A stretch of 64,000 nucleotides of DNA from an uncultured Pelagibacteraceae bacterium. GTDB lineage: Bacteria; Pseudomonadota; Alphaproteobacteria; Pelagibacterales; Pelagibacteraceae. The first letter of the stretch is position 1, and every line of letters starts with the position of its first letter. Of the stretch, positions 35,914-45,253 are shown piece by piece. The notes under the pieces are model-generated. The model ran no database searches. It saw only the letters and a list, made by a program, of their open reading frames with translations, and had not been told where the DNA came from. The stretch is from the NCBI GenBank assembly GCA_902573985.1, contig CACGLS010000001.1:1-64000 (forward strand), read 5' to 3'. The position numbers and the translations under genes were made by a program.

Positions 35914-36171
35914 ATGTCAAATAAAGACGCATATTGGAACAAGACCAAAAACCATATGATCGTAACATTGGTTCTTTGGGCTTTCTTCTCATTAGTGATC
36001 TTCATGTTTGGTTCAGAACTGAACACGATGTCTTTTCTTGGCTATCCACTAGCATATTACATGACTGCGCAAGGATCACTTCTTGCCTTTGTGATAATTT
36101 TGTTTTGGACTGCAAATAAACAAGAAAAAATCGACGAAGAACATGGTTTCTCAGAAAGAGAGGATGACTAA
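35914..36171 (+). CDS. Sodium:solute symporter small subunit (DUF4212)
   Basis: An 85-residue two-helix membrane protein of the DUF4212 family, always paired with an SSS-type large subunit. Seen: YWNKTKNHMIVTLVLWAFFSLVIFMFG and GYPLAYYMTAQGSLLAFVIILFW. It has a strong AGGGGGA ribosome-binding site. Its TAA shares the A with the ATG of the large subunit, so translation is tightly coupled. Confidence 0.9.
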   Translation: MSNKDAYWNKTKNHMIVTLVLWAFFSLVIFMFGSELNTMSFLGYPLAYYMTAQGSLLAFVIILFWTANKQEKIDEEHGFSEREDD

Positions 36172-38027
36172 TGTTTAAAGGAGATTTTATACAAAACCTT
36201 CCTAAAATATACGGTACCTACACTGGTGGCTTTTTAGTGTTCATCATTTTGATGGCATTAGCAGAGCAAGCAGGTGTGTCAGCTAAAAACATCGGAGTGA
36301 TGTTCGTAGCCTTCACGGTATTGATTTATGCCTTAATCGGTTATTTATCAAGAACCATACAAGTAGATGCCTACTATGTTGCAGGAAGACAAGTGCCAAC
36401 CGTATTTAACGGAATGGCAACAGCAGCTGACTGGATGTCAGGTGCATCATTCGTAGCTTTAGCGGGTGGAGTTTACTTTGGTGGCTATACTTATATGGCC
36501 TTCTTAGTAGGTTGGACAGGTGGATACGTACTTGTTGCAACACTAATGGCTCCGTACCTAAGAAAGTTTGGATGTTACACAGTTCCTGATTTTATCGGAA
36601 CACGATACGGTGGTAACCTCGTAAGAGCTTGCGCAGTGTTCGTGCTTTTCATAGCATCATTTACTTACGTAACAGCACAAATTAATGCTACGGGAACAAT
36701 TGCTTCTAGAGCTCTTGGAATTCCGTTTGAAGCAGGTGTATGGGTAGGATTAATAAGTATCCTTATCTGTTCAATGCTTGGTGGAATGAGAGCCGTAACT
36801 TGGACACAAGTTGCTCAGTACATTGTATTAATCATCGCGTACTTAATACCAGTATTCTGGATTAGTTCTAACGTAGGTGGAGGAATTTTCCCTCACTTAA
36901 TGTTAGGTGATGAGGTTGCAAGACTTGGTGAACTTGAACAACAATTTGGACTAGTTAAAAACAGCGCCGCAGATATGAAAGCAGCTGGGGTACCAGGAGG
37001 ATTGAAATATATCTCTGGAACTCACTCTGGAGTACCTGAGGGTGGAATGGCTGTATGGAAATACTTATCGTTAGCGATTTGTATGATGGTGGGAACTGCA
37101 TCGTTACCTCATATCTTAATGAGATACTTTACAACTCCTACTGTAAGAGCAGCAAGAAAATCAGTAGCTTGGTCGCTATTCTTTATTTTCTTACTTTACT
37201 CTTCAGCGCCTATGTTAGCGACATTGTCTAAATTAGCATTGATGGATCCTAATCTACCAACTGGAATTATCGGAAAATCTATTTCTGAAGTTCAGTCAAT
37301 AGAGTGGGTTCAAAGATGGTCTGAAGTTAAGCAAGTATTTATTGCAGACTTTAATGGTGACGGAATACTTCAGTTGAACGAGTGGTTCATGAGAGGTGAC
37401 GTTGTAGTATTAGCTACTCCAGAAGTAGCGGGTCTACCGTTCGTAATCTCAGGACTTGTGTTTGCTGGTGGTATGGCTGCTGCCATGTCTACTGCTGATG
37501 GTTTAGTTCTTGCGATATCAAATGCGTTATCACACGACATTTATTACAAGATCATAAATCCAAAAGCGGAGACATCTAAAAGACTATTAGTTGCTCGTGT
37601 ACTTCTAGTAATAATCGGAGCTGCAGGTGCTTACATAGCCTCTTTCAGGCTAACAAGTATCTTAGGTTCGGTTGCTTGGGCATTCGACTTTGCAATGTCA
37701 GGCTTATTCTTCCCACTTGTACTTGGTGTATGGTGGAAGAGAGCTACTAGAGAAGGTGCAATCGCCGGTATTATAGCAGGAATTGTGTCAGGAACAGTTT
37801 ACTTGACGTGGGTGTTCCCTAAATTCTCAGTTCCAATATGGGGCGGTGTAAATACTCCTTTCTTAGGTATCGACCACTTAAGATTTGGTTTAATCGGAGC
37901 ACCAATTTGTTTAGTTGTAATGGTGGTAGTCAGTTTAATGACTAAAGAACCAAGCCCAGCTACACAAAAATTAGTAGACGATACGAGAATACCAACAGGT
38001 AAGGCTATTCTTGGTAAGCAACACTAA
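36171..38027 (+). CDS. Sodium:solute symporter large subunit (VC_2705/ActP-like)
   Basis: Secondary transporter of the SSS family, about 13 helices in 618 residues, probably for acetate or another short carboxylate; it follows acs by under 1 kb. Seen: VDAYYVAGRQVPTVFNGMATAADWMSGASF, TVPDFIGTRYGG and GGMAAAMSTADGLVLAISNALSHD. Between helices it carries an EF-hand-like loop DFNGDGILQLNE (393-404). G+C and preferred codons are higher than in neighbouring genes, which suggests strong expression. An intrinsic terminator follows 20 bases after the stop. Confidence 0.92.
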   Translation: MFKGDFIQNLPKIYGTYTGGFLVFIILMALAEQAGVSAKNIGVMFVAFTVLIYALIGYLSRTIQVDAYYVAGRQVPTVFNGMATAADWMSGASFVALAGGVYFGGYTYMAFLVGWTGGYVLVATLMAPYLRKFGCYTVPDFIGTRYGGNLVRACAVFVLFIASFTYVTAQINATGTIASRALGIPFEAGVWVGLISILICSMLGGMRAVTWTQVAQYIVLIIAYLIPVFWISSNVGGGIFPHLMLGDEVARLGELEQQFGLVKNSAADMKAAGVPGGLKYISGTHSGVPEGGMAVWKYLSLAICMMVGTASLPHILMRYFTTPTVRAARKSVAWSLFFIFLLYSSAPMLATLSKLALMDPNLPTGIIGKSISEVQSIEWVQRWSEVKQVFIADFNGDGILQLNEWFMRGDVVVLATPEVAGLPFVISGLVFAGGMAAAMSTADGLVLAISNALSHDIYYKIINPKAETSKRLLVARVLLVIIGAAGAYIASFRLTSILGSVAWAFDFAMSGLFFPLVLGVWWKRATREGAIAGIIAGIVSGTVYLTWVFPKFSVPIWGGVNTPFLGIDHLRFGLIGAPICLVVMVVVSLMTKEPSPATQKLVDDTRIPTGKAILGKQH

Positions 38028-38046
38028 TTAACAATTATTTAAAATT

Positions 38047-38078
38047 AAAAGGGGCGATTTTTTCGCCCCTTTTTTTTT
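38047..38078 (+). terminator. Rho-independent terminator after the symporter operon
   Basis: AAAAGGGGCGA pairs with TCGCCCCTTTT across a short T loop, continuing into a run of nine or more T. It begins 20 bases after the symporter stop codon. Confidence 0.93.
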
Positions 38079-38103
38079 ACCTAAATCATGGTAATTTAGA
38101 AAT

Positions 38104-38439
38104 ATGATACCAACTTGGGCGATAGTTTTAGATTACACTTTAGGAACCATCATGTGGACCTTGATAGGTCGAGCATTTATGAATATTTTTCAAAAAGAAG
38201 ACTCCACCTTTTTTTTCATGAGAATATTTGTAAAAACAACTAATCCCATAATCAATTTATTTAAGTTTATTACCCCAAGCTTTTTATTTGGTCCTTTCAT
38301 AGCTTTATATGTTGCGTGGTTCTTTTATTTATTTAGATTCTACGCAATGCCATACATTTTAGGGTATGATGTATGGGGAATGCTTGCTTTTCCTTTAGAA
38401 AGTGATTTTTCAAGACAATTATATCAACTGTTTAATTAA
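38104..38439 (+). CDS. Conserved membrane protein, unknown function
   Basis: A 111-residue protein with two hydrophobic stretches (about 5-25 and 60-85) separated by an aromatic-rich FFFMRIFVKTTNPIINLFKFITP segment faintly like YggT-family proteins. I do not recognise a named family. It sits just upstream of rpe with its own start after a terminator, a position where alphaproteobacteria often have a small membrane gene. Confidence 0.65.
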   Translation: MIPTWAIVLDYTLGTIMWTLIGRAFMNIFQKEDSTFFFMRIFVKTTNPIINLFKFITPSFLFGPFIALYVAWFFYLFRFYAMPYILGYDVWGMLAFPLESDFSRQLYQLFN

Positions 38440-38483
38440 GCTAATTTTTTGACAAAGTTTTGGATTAAAATATAAATAACAGT

Positions 38484-39146
38484 ATGAACAATTCTATTAA
38501 AATTTCTCCTTCTATTTTATCAGCCGATTTTAGTAAATTAGGAAGTGAAGTTGTTGCTCTTGAAAAAGCTGGGGCTGATTACATTCATATAGATGTAATG
38601 GATGGACACTTTGTTCCAAACTTAACTATCGGTCCTGAAGTAATTAAAAAGTTAAGACCATTAACTAAAAAGACTTTTGATGTTCATTTAATGATTTCTC
38701 CTGTAGATAATTTTATTAAAGATTTTGCAAAAGCTGGGGCCGATATAATAACTTTTCATCCTGAGGCAACAAAAAATACATCTAAAACAATTAATCTTAT
38801 TAAAAAGGAGAACAAAAAGGTCGGGATTTCTTTAAAACCAAATTCCAAAATTAATCTTATAGAAAATTATCTTAGCGAAATCGATTTGGTACTTATCATG
38901 AGTGTTGAACCGGGCTTTGGAGGGCAAAAGTTTATACCTGAAGTATTGGAAAAGACTAAATTATTAAAAGACTTAATTAGGCAAAAAAAACTTAAAGTAG
39001 ATATTGAAATTGACGGTGGAATTAACTTTGAAAATTGTAATTTGGCAAAAAAAGCTGGTGCAAATATCCTTGTTTCGGGATCTACTATTTTCAAAGAAAA
39101 TAACGGTGATCTAAAAAGAAATATAGAAATTTTAAGAAAAAATTAA
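38484..39146 (+). CDS. rpe: Ribulose-phosphate 3-epimerase
   Basis: Interconverts ribulose 5-phosphate and xylulose 5-phosphate. TIM-barrel motifs: SPSILSADFSKL, HIDVMDGHFVPNLTIGP (metal His and catalytic Asp), FDVHLMI, MSVEPGFGGQKF and EIDGGI with the second catalytic Asp. 220 residues is normal. It is followed 4 bases later by the heparinase-like gene and then purH, an order conserved in alphaproteobacteria. Confidence 0.97.
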   Translation: MNNSIKISPSILSADFSKLGSEVVALEKAGADYIHIDVMDGHFVPNLTIGPEVIKKLRPLTKKTFDVHLMISPVDNFIKDFAKAGADIITFHPEATKNTSKTINLIKKENKKVGISLKPNSKINLIENYLSEIDLVLIMSVEPGFGGQKFIPEVLEKTKLLKDLIRQKKLKVDIEIDGGINFENCNLAKKAGANILVSGSTIFKENNGDLKRNIEILRKN

Positions 39147-39150
39147 TTGG

Positions 39151-40794
39151 ATGTTTGGCTTAAAAAGTGCCTACTTTTATTTGATTGCTATTCAGGTTAC
39201 TTTTGTAAAATTTTTTAAAAAATTATATTTTACAACAAATCATTATAATAATTCTTTAAAATCAAAAACACCTATTCAGGTTTTTTTTAATCCGAATCCA
39301 TTTTTATTATCTTTAATTTCACCTTACACAAAAAAATCATTTAAGTTTAATGAAATAAGTCCAAACGATTTTTGGCTTGATAAAAAAGGTAAAAGAATTG
39401 ACCTACAACACAATTTTTTATGGCTTAGTCTTATAGACAGAAAAACAGATGAAAAAAATATACAAAAAATTATTTATCTATGGATAATCAAGTATTCAAG
39501 TTTTAGAAATAAAATATGGGAAACTTCTACATTAAGTTCAAGAGTAATTAGTTGGATGATGAATATAGATATCATTATTAGTAAAGGGACTTTTGAATTT
39601 AAAAAAAATTTTTTCCAAAACATTGTTATCCAGTGTAACCATTTAAGGAAAAATTTAAAATTTGAAAAAGATCCAAAAAAAAAATTAGAAATTCTAACTG
39701 TATTGATATTATCAGGTATGATCTTTAAAGAGTGCGAAGATAATTTTAATATTGGCATTAAAGAGTTAGAAAAATTTGTTAAATTGCATTTTGATGAAGA
39801 TGGTTTCACATTATCTAGGAGTATTAATGATTTAATTTTTTTTACAAAATATCTCTTATTATGTTACGAAAATATAAGGGATGCTCAAAAATATTTACCT
39901 GATTTTTTAGATGATATAACTAAAAAAAATTTAGAATGTATTAAGTTTCTACAAACTCCTAATAAGCAAGCTCCTCTTTTTAATGGAACATCTGAAAATG
40001 ACTTGAGCATTTTTGAAAAATATTTGGAAATTATCAAAATCAGTAAAAAAGAGAAAAAGAATGTTGTTGGAAGTATTTTTTATGCAAAATCAAAAAATCA
40101 GATTTTTTATTTAGATATTGGAGGTCCACCAACCAAAAACTTTTCTAGGAATTACCAATCTGGTCCGCTTTCCTTTGAATATTTTGTAGATGGTGTAAAA
40201 ATAATTACAAATTGCGGTTTTGGAAATAATATTTCGGCTAAAGCAGAGCTTATTAGTAGATTAACAGCTAATCAATCCACACTTACAATAAATGATACAA
40301 GCATAACAAAATTTGAGAGAAATAAATTAATTAATAGAGTTTTTGGAAATTCTATTAAAAATACTTTTAAAACTAAACAGCTAAGTTTGAAAGATGACAA
40401 GCATTTAATTGGCTGTACTATTTCTCATAATGGGTATGAAAAAAATTTTGGTTGTATTCATAAGAGAGAAATATATCTGGAACGTGTAGAAAATAAATTG
40501 ATAGGTTTTGATCATATTCTTAAAAAGAAAGATGGTGTTCCTATTAGGTATGTGTTTAGGTTTCATTTAAATCCAGAATTAACAGCTATAAAAACTATGA
40601 GTGGTAGCAGTGCTTTAATACAAATTTCTAAGAGCAAATCCCTTATTTTTTCAATTGAAGATGAAAATCTTGAAATTGAAAAAGGCATATATCTTGGAGG
40701 GAGAAAGATTTTAGATAATACTTGTATAACTATTTCAGGTAATCTAGTTAATAAAGATAAATCTTTTAAATGGGAGATTAAGAAAAAAATATAA
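39151..40794 (+). CDS. Heparinase II/III-like family protein
   Basis: A 547-residue protein with an N-terminal alpha-helical toroid region (WLSLIDRKTDEKNIQKIIYLWI, FRNKIWETSTLSSRVISWMMN) and a C-terminal beta-rich lyase-like domain (GPPTKNFSRNYQSGPLSFEYFVDGVKIITNCGFG, and SRLTANQSTLTINDTS). True heparinases are exported, but no clear cleavable signal is seen: the hydrophobic start is short. The gene is conserved between rpe and purH in alphaproteobacteria; its substrate is unknown and may be a cell-surface glycan. Confidence 0.85.
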   Translation: MFGLKSAYFYLIAIQVTFVKFFKKLYFTTNHYNNSLKSKTPIQVFFNPNPFLLSLISPYTKKSFKFNEISPNDFWLDKKGKRIDLQHNFLWLSLIDRKTDEKNIQKIIYLWIIKYSSFRNKIWETSTLSSRVISWMMNIDIIISKGTFEFKKNFFQNIVIQCNHLRKNLKFEKDPKKKLEILTVLILSGMIFKECEDNFNIGIKELEKFVKLHFDEDGFTLSRSINDLIFFTKYLLLCYENIRDAQKYLPDFLDDITKKNLECIKFLQTPNKQAPLFNGTSENDLSIFEKYLEIIKISKKEKKNVVGSIFYAKSKNQIFYLDIGGPPTKNFSRNYQSGPLSFEYFVDGVKIITNCGFGNNISAKAELISRLTANQSTLTINDTSITKFERNKLINRVFGNSIKNTFKTKQLSLKDDKHLIGCTISHNGYEKNFGCIHKREIYLERVENKLIGFDHILKKKDGVPIRYVFRFHLNPELTAIKTMSGSSALIQISKSKSLIFSIEDENLEIEKGIYLGGRKILDNTCITISGNLVNKDKSFKWEIKKKI

Positions 40795-40796
40795 TT

Positions 40797-42347
40797 ATGA
40801 ATTTAAAAATTAAAAATGCTTTAGTGTCAGTATCAGATAAAGAAAACATTATTTCTTTATTAAAGATTTTTAAGAAACATAATATAAAGATAATTAGTTC
40901 TGGAGGAACATATAGGGCTATTAAAGAACTTGGGTATTCTTGTACTGAATTATCAAAATACACTGGATTTGAAGAAATGTTAGATGGTAGAGTAAAAACT
41001 CTTCATCCTAAAATACATGCAGGAATTTTACATGACAGAAAAAACAAATATCACAAAAATCAAATGTCTAAACACAATTTTCCTCCAATAGATTTAATTG
41101 TTGTAAATTTCTACCCTTTCCAAAAAGTTGTATTGAAGTCAAGGAGTCCAAAAAATATCGTTGAAAATATAGATATCGGAGGTCCAACAATGGTTCGTGC
41201 AGCAGCTAAAAATTTTAAAAATGTTACTATTATTACTAACAAGGATGACTATAGACCACTAATAAAAGAAATTGAAAAAAACAAAGGAAAAACGAGTATT
41301 AAGTTTAGAGAATTTATGTCATCAAAAGCTTTTGGGTTAACAGCTTACTACGATGCTATGATAGCTAATTGGTTTAACAGTAAACTTAATATTCAATTTC
41401 CTGAAAGAAAAACAATTTTTGGAAGAAGGTTATCAAATCTTAGATATGGAGAAAATCCTCACCAAGAAAGCTCGATTTATGTGAGCGATTATAATGATAA
41501 AAATCTTGGTTTTAAAAAACTGCACGGAAAAGAATTAAGCTATAATAACTACAACGATCTATTTGCTGGTTTAAAAATTTTGCAATCCCTAAAAGGGAAA
41601 ATAGCTACTGTAGTAATAAAACATGCTAACCCATGTGGCATATCAGTAAAAGATAAACCTCTAAATAGTTTTAAAAGTGCTTATGCTTGCGATCCACTTA
41701 GCGCATATGGTGGTGTAATAGCTTGCAATTACAAAATGAATAAAAAAATTGCCAGTGAAATTACTAAAAATTTTCTTGAAGTGATTGTATCAAATGGCTT
41801 TGATAAAGAATCTTTAAAAATTTTAAAAAGAAAGAAAAATTTAAGAATCATTGACACATCTAATTTCAAATATAAAAATCAAATATCAATTAAATCTTTT
41901 GACGGTTCTTTTTTAGTTCAAAATAAAAATAGTAGGATTGTAAAAAGAAAAGACTTTAAATGTGTAACAAAGCTAAAACCAAATAAAAGGGAACTTGCTG
42001 AAATAGAATTCGCGTTTAATGTAAGTAAATACGTAAAATCTAACGCAATTGTATTATGCAATAATTTTTCTACAATTGGAATAGGGGGTGGACAACCGAG
42101 CAGAGTAGATAGTTGTAAGATTGCGATTCAGAAAGCTAAAAAGTTTCAACCAAAAAAAATTATTAATTCAATTGCAGCCTCGGATGCTTTTTTTCCTTTT
42201 GCAGATGGATTGAAATTGTTAGTAAAGGCAGGAATAAAGATTGTAGTGCAACCTGGAGGCTCTATAAGAGATAAAGAAATCATTCGTTTTGCCGACAAAG
42301 CAAAAATAAAAATGTTGTTTACTAGTATAAGGCATTTCTATCACTAA
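40797..42347 (+). CDS. purH: Bifunctional AICAR formyltransferase / IMP cyclohydrolase
   Basis: Last two steps of de novo purine synthesis. The N-terminal MGS-like cyclohydrolase domain has ALVSVSDKENI, ISSGGTYRAIKELGY and DGRVKTLHPKIHAGIL; the C-terminal transformylase domain has KHANPCGISV (catalytic Lys-His), GVIACN and DAFFPFADGLKLLVKAGIK. 516 residues is normal. The stop abuts the stop of convergent phhB with no gap. Confidence 0.97.
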   Translation: MNLKIKNALVSVSDKENIISLLKIFKKHNIKIISSGGTYRAIKELGYSCTELSKYTGFEEMLDGRVKTLHPKIHAGILHDRKNKYHKNQMSKHNFPPIDLIVVNFYPFQKVVLKSRSPKNIVENIDIGGPTMVRAAAKNFKNVTIITNKDDYRPLIKEIEKNKGKTSIKFREFMSSKAFGLTAYYDAMIANWFNSKLNIQFPERKTIFGRRLSNLRYGENPHQESSIYVSDYNDKNLGFKKLHGKELSYNNYNDLFAGLKILQSLKGKIATVVIKHANPCGISVKDKPLNSFKSAYACDPLSAYGGVIACNYKMNKKIASEITKNFLEVIVSNGFDKESLKILKRKKNLRIIDTSNFKYKNQISIKSFDGSFLVQNKNSRIVKRKDFKCVTKLKPNKRELAEIEFAFNVSKYVKSNAIVLCNNFSTIGIGGGQPSRVDSCKIAIQKAKKFQPKKIINSIAASDAFFPFADGLKLLVKAGIKIVVQPGGSIRDKEIIRFADKAKIKMLFTSIRHFYH

Positions 42348-42683
42348 TTAAATTTGGTCAATTTTTGCTGCTAATATAAAATCACTTTCAGCTAAACCTT
42401 TTATTGCATGTGTAAAAATTTTTATACTGCAGTATCCCCAGCCAAAAGCAATATCAGGATGATGATTTTCTTTCTCGGCGATATTGCCTACTTTGTTTAC
42501 AAAAGCTTGACTATCACAAAAATTTTTAAATTGAAAATATTTAGTTAAGTAATAGTTTTTATCACTATCACTTTTGACATCCCATCCATCAACTTTTTTT
42601 AAATACTTGTGTATTTCGCTCTTATCAAAAGGCGGAATATCTCCCTCACAGGGAATACATCTTTTACTTGCTAAATCACTCAT
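42348..42683 (-). CDS. phhB: Pterin-4a-carbinolamine dehydratase
   Basis: Dehydrates 4a-hydroxytetrahydropterin, recycling the cofactor of aromatic hydroxylases. The catalytic ENHHPDIAFGWGYCSIKIFTHA block with two adjacent His and the terminal THAIKGLAESDF are diagnostic. I start it at ATG 42683 (MSDLASKRC, 111 residues); a longer open frame to 42806 only reads through the tRNA. The start codon lies 8 bases beyond the CCA end of the tRNA on the same strand. No phenylalanine hydroxylase gene is nearby. Confidence 0.92.
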   Translation of the reverse strand: MSDLASKRCIPCEGDIPPFDKSEIHKYLKKVDGWDVKSDSDKNYYLTKYFQFKNFCDSQAFVNKVGNIAEKENHHPDIAFGWGYCSIKIFTHAIKGLAESDFILAAKIDQI

Positions 42684-42691
42684 TTTTTTCT

Positions 42692-42766
42692 TGGAGCGGG
42701 CAAAGGGACTTGAACCCTCGACCTTCTCGTTGGCAACGAGACGCTCTACCACTGAGCTATGCCCGC
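42692..42766 (-). tRNA. tRNA-Gly (anticodon GCC)
   Basis: Minus-strand cloverleaf: acceptor GCGGGCA (42766-42760) pairs with TGCCCGC, D arm AGCTCAGTGGTAGAGC, anticodon stem CTCGT/ACGAG with loop TTGCCAA (anticodon at 42734-42732), T arm with GGTTCAAGTCC, discriminator T at 42695 and an encoded CCA at 42694-42692. The T-loop TTCAAGT and the weak variable loop are normal. It is directly upstream of and co-oriented with phhB. Confidence 0.97.
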
Positions 42767-42857
42767 AAACAATTGAATTATAGTCTAACAACTCTAGAAC
42801 GGTCAACCTAAATAAAATGTCGCTACCGATATGATGAAATTTTTACTATAATGAATT

Positions 42858-43475
42858 ATGAAAAGCTTTCCTGAAACAATTCCAATTTTTCCTTTAAGCG
42901 GGGTCATTTATTTTCCTAAGACTAACCTTCCATTAAATATTTTTGAGCATCGATACCTAGCTTTAGTAAATGATACTTATAAAAAAGATAAACTTATGGG
43001 TATGGTTCAATCCTTTAAAAATGGAAACGATATTTACAAAGTTGGATGTTTAGGAAAAATCAGCGACTACAAAGAAGTTGGGGACGGCAGAGTATTAATT
43101 AATCTTACTGGGATTATTAGGTTTAAGATACTTAAAGAGATAAAAAGTAAAAAATTGTATAGAGAGTTTGAAGTTGATTATAAAAATTTTGAAATAGATT
43201 TAAAAAATTCACTAGATAATATTAGTATGAATGAATTAATCAATAAGGCAAAGATATTTTTTAAAAGGAATGGATTATTGCTAAATTGGAAAGAGTTTGA
43301 AAAGTTAGATACAATTCAAAAAGTAAATACCTTGTCAATGATTTCCCCAATTACAAATGAAGAGAAACAAAAATTATTAGAGTCTTTAACAATTAAAGAT
43401 AAAATTAATACCTTGGAGAATATAATTGATTTCTATCTACATGAGGTAAATTTTAATAATCAGACTATTCAATAA
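42858..43475 (+). CDS. LON N-terminal (substrate-binding) domain protein
   Basis: Stand-alone PUA-like LON domain of 205 residues without the protease part. Start motif ETIPIFPLSGVIYFPKTNLPLNIFEHRYLALVNDTYK, then MGMVQ, VGCLGKISDYKEVGDGRVLINLTGIIRFKI are typical. Helical C-terminus. Proposed to bind protein substrates or regulate proteolysis, with no defined role. It ends three bases from the rho stop on the other strand. Confidence 0.9.
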   Translation: MKSFPETIPIFPLSGVIYFPKTNLPLNIFEHRYLALVNDTYKKDKLMGMVQSFKNGNDIYKVGCLGKISDYKEVGDGRVLINLTGIIRFKILKEIKSKKLYREFEVDYKNFEIDLKNSLDNISMNELINKAKIFFKRNGLLLNWKEFEKLDTIQKVNTLSMISPITNEEKQKLLESLTIKDKINTLENIIDFYLHEVNFNNQTIQ

Positions 43476-43478
43476 ACT

Positions 43479-44753
43479 TTAATTTACAGATTTGTTCATT
43501 GAGTCGAAGAAATCTGAATTGTTTTTAGTATTCTTTAATTTAGAGATGAGAAACTCAATGCCATCCATTGTTCCCATAGGGCTAATTATTCTTCTCAAAA
43601 CATTCATTTTAGATAACTCATCTTTAGCAAATAATAGTTCTTCTCTTCTCGTCCCAGATCTGGTTATATCCAAGGCTGGATAAATTCTTTTGTCCGCAAC
43701 TTTTCTATCAAGTATTAACTCGGAATTACCCGTTCCTTTAAATTCCTCAAAAATTACTTCATCCATCCTGCTGCCTGTATCAATTAAAGCAGTTGAAATA
43801 ATTGTTAATGATCCCCCCTCTTCTACATTTCTCGCTGCACCGAAGAATCTTTTTGGTCTTTGCAATGCGTTAGCATCTACTCCTCCAGTAAGTACTTTGC
43901 CTGAGCTTGGTATGACTGCATTATATGCTCTACCCAATCTTGTAATCGAGTCCAATAAAATAACAACATCTTTTTTGTGTTCAACAAGCCTTTTGGCTTT
44001 TTCAATAACCATCTCAGCTACAGCAACGTGTCGAGATGCTGGCTCATCAAAAGTTGAGGCAACAACTTCGCCTTTGACGGATCTTTGCATATCAGTAACT
44101 TCTTCAGGCCTTTCGTCTATTAACAAGACCATAAGGTAACACTCTGGATGATTGGCTGTAATGGATTGAGCAATGTTTTGAAGTATTATTGTCTTGCCTG
44201 CTCTAGGTGGTGAAACTATTAAAGATCTTTGACCTTTTCCTATAGGACTAACAAGATCAATGAGCCTTGCTGTATTATCTGGTTTTTTTTCAACCTTTGT
44301 TGTCTCTACCTCTAACTTAATTCTTTCATTTGGGTAAAGTGGTGTTAAATTATCAAAAGCTATTTTATTCTTTCCTTTATCTGGGTCATCAAAATTAATT
44401 TTATTCACTTTCAATAAAGCAAAATATCTCTCTGCATCCTTTGGCCCTCTTATTTCCCCTTCCACTGAATCTCCTGTTCTTAAACCGAACCTTCTGATCT
44501 GGCTTGGACTTACATAGATATCATCTGGGCCTGGAAGGTAGTTGGATTCTATTGCGCGTAGAAAACCAAATCCATCCTGTAATACTTCAAGTACACCTAT
44601 CGCCGTGATTTGTTCATTTTTTTCTGCTAACTTCTTGAGTATTGCGAAAAGTATTTCCTGTTTTCTTAAGGTGCTTGGATTTTCTATACCTAACTTTTCA
44701 GCTTCACTAATAAGTTCCGCAGGGTTTTTTTGCTTTAATTCTTGTAAGTTCAT
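43479..44753 (-). CDS. rho: Transcription termination factor Rho
   Basis: Hexameric RNA helicase ending transcription. N-terminal helix bundle, cold-shock RNA-binding domain ([39 protein letters not shown]), Walker [12 protein letters not shown] near 185, Walker [19 protein letters not shown]-loop and R-loop ([23 protein letters not shown]). 424 residues is normal. Rho matters here because nearly all convergent genes lack intrinsic terminators. It heads away from hemJ. Confidence 0.97.
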   Translation of the reverse strand: MNLQELKQKNPAELISEAEKLGIENPSTLRKQEILFAILKKLAEKNEQITAIGVLEVLQDGFGFLRAIESNYLPGPDDIYVSPSQIRRFGLRTGDSVEGEIRGPKDAERYFALLKVNKINFDDPDKGKNKIAFDNLTPLYPNERIKLEVETTKVEKKPDNTARLIDLVSPIGKGQRSLIVSPPRAGKTIILQNIAQSITANHPECYLMVLLIDERPEEVTDMQRSVKGEVVASTFDEPASRHVAVAEMVIEKAKRLVEHKKDVVILLDSITRLGRAYNAVIPSSGKVLTGGVDANALQRPKRFFGAARNVEEGGSLTIISTALIDTGSRMDEVIFEEFKGTGNSELILDRKVADKRIYPALDITRSGTRREELLFAKDELSKMNVLRRIISPMGTMDGIEFLISKLKNTKNNSDFFDSMNKSVN

Positions 44754-44820
44754 GTGATTATTGTTGTATTAAGGAAAGTATAAAAAATATATGTATTTTT
44801 TTAAAAAATTCAACCCCTAA

Positions 44821-45252
44821 TTATATTGGTTTGAATATTACAACAAATATGACCACAATTAGTATAATTGTTGGTATTTCATTGTAGATTCTAAAAAATT
44901 TAGACGATTTCTGGTTATTATCTACAGCAAAATCATTTAGGTATTTTCCTAAAGTAAAGTGATAATAAGTTAAGAGTATAACTGCAATGGTCTTAATTTG
45001 CATCCAAAGCTCAGTAAATACTTGGAAGCCTTGACCATGTAGCAACAGTACACCAAAAAGCCAGGATAGCAACATTGCGGGCATCATTATAAAATTATAC
45101 AGTTTTCTTTCCATAATTTTAAAAACTTTTTTTTGGGAGTCATGATCGGCTTGGCTGTGATAAACAAATATTCTAGGTAAATATAATAAACCGGCCATCC
45201 AAGAAATTACAGCTATTAAATGAAGAGATTTGTAGAGTAAGTAAAAGTTCAT
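44821..45252 (-). CDS. hemJ: Protoporphyrinogen IX oxidase HemJ
   Basis: Membrane enzyme for the penultimate heme step in many alphaproteobacteria. Four hydrophobic helices; conserved KSLHLIAVISWMAGLLYLPRIFVYH with the essential His, and LHGQGFQVFTELWMQIKTIAVILLTYYHFTLG with the essential Lys. The ATG at 45252 is preferred over the upstream ATG at 45270, which would overlap hemH. Position beside hemH and hemE supports the function. Confidence 0.9.
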   Translation of the reverse strand: MNFYLLYKSLHLIAVISWMAGLLYLPRIFVYHSQADHDSQKKVFKIMERKLYNFIMMPAMLLSWLFGVLLLHGQGFQVFTELWMQIKTIAVILLTYYHFTLGKYLNDFAVDNNQKSSKFFRIYNEIPTIILIVVIFVVIFKPI

Positions 45253-45253
45253 T

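Noticed and set aside
42684..42806. Upstream extension of the phhB frame giving a peptide with CGHSSVVERLVANEKVEGSSPF.
   Set aside because: It is the classic translation of a tRNA gene; bases 42692-42766 fold as tRNA-Gly(GCC).
43690..44139. Open frame of 149 codons antisense to rho.
   Set aside because: Long because rho is well conserved and richer in G+C; composition is not protein-like and no family is recognised.
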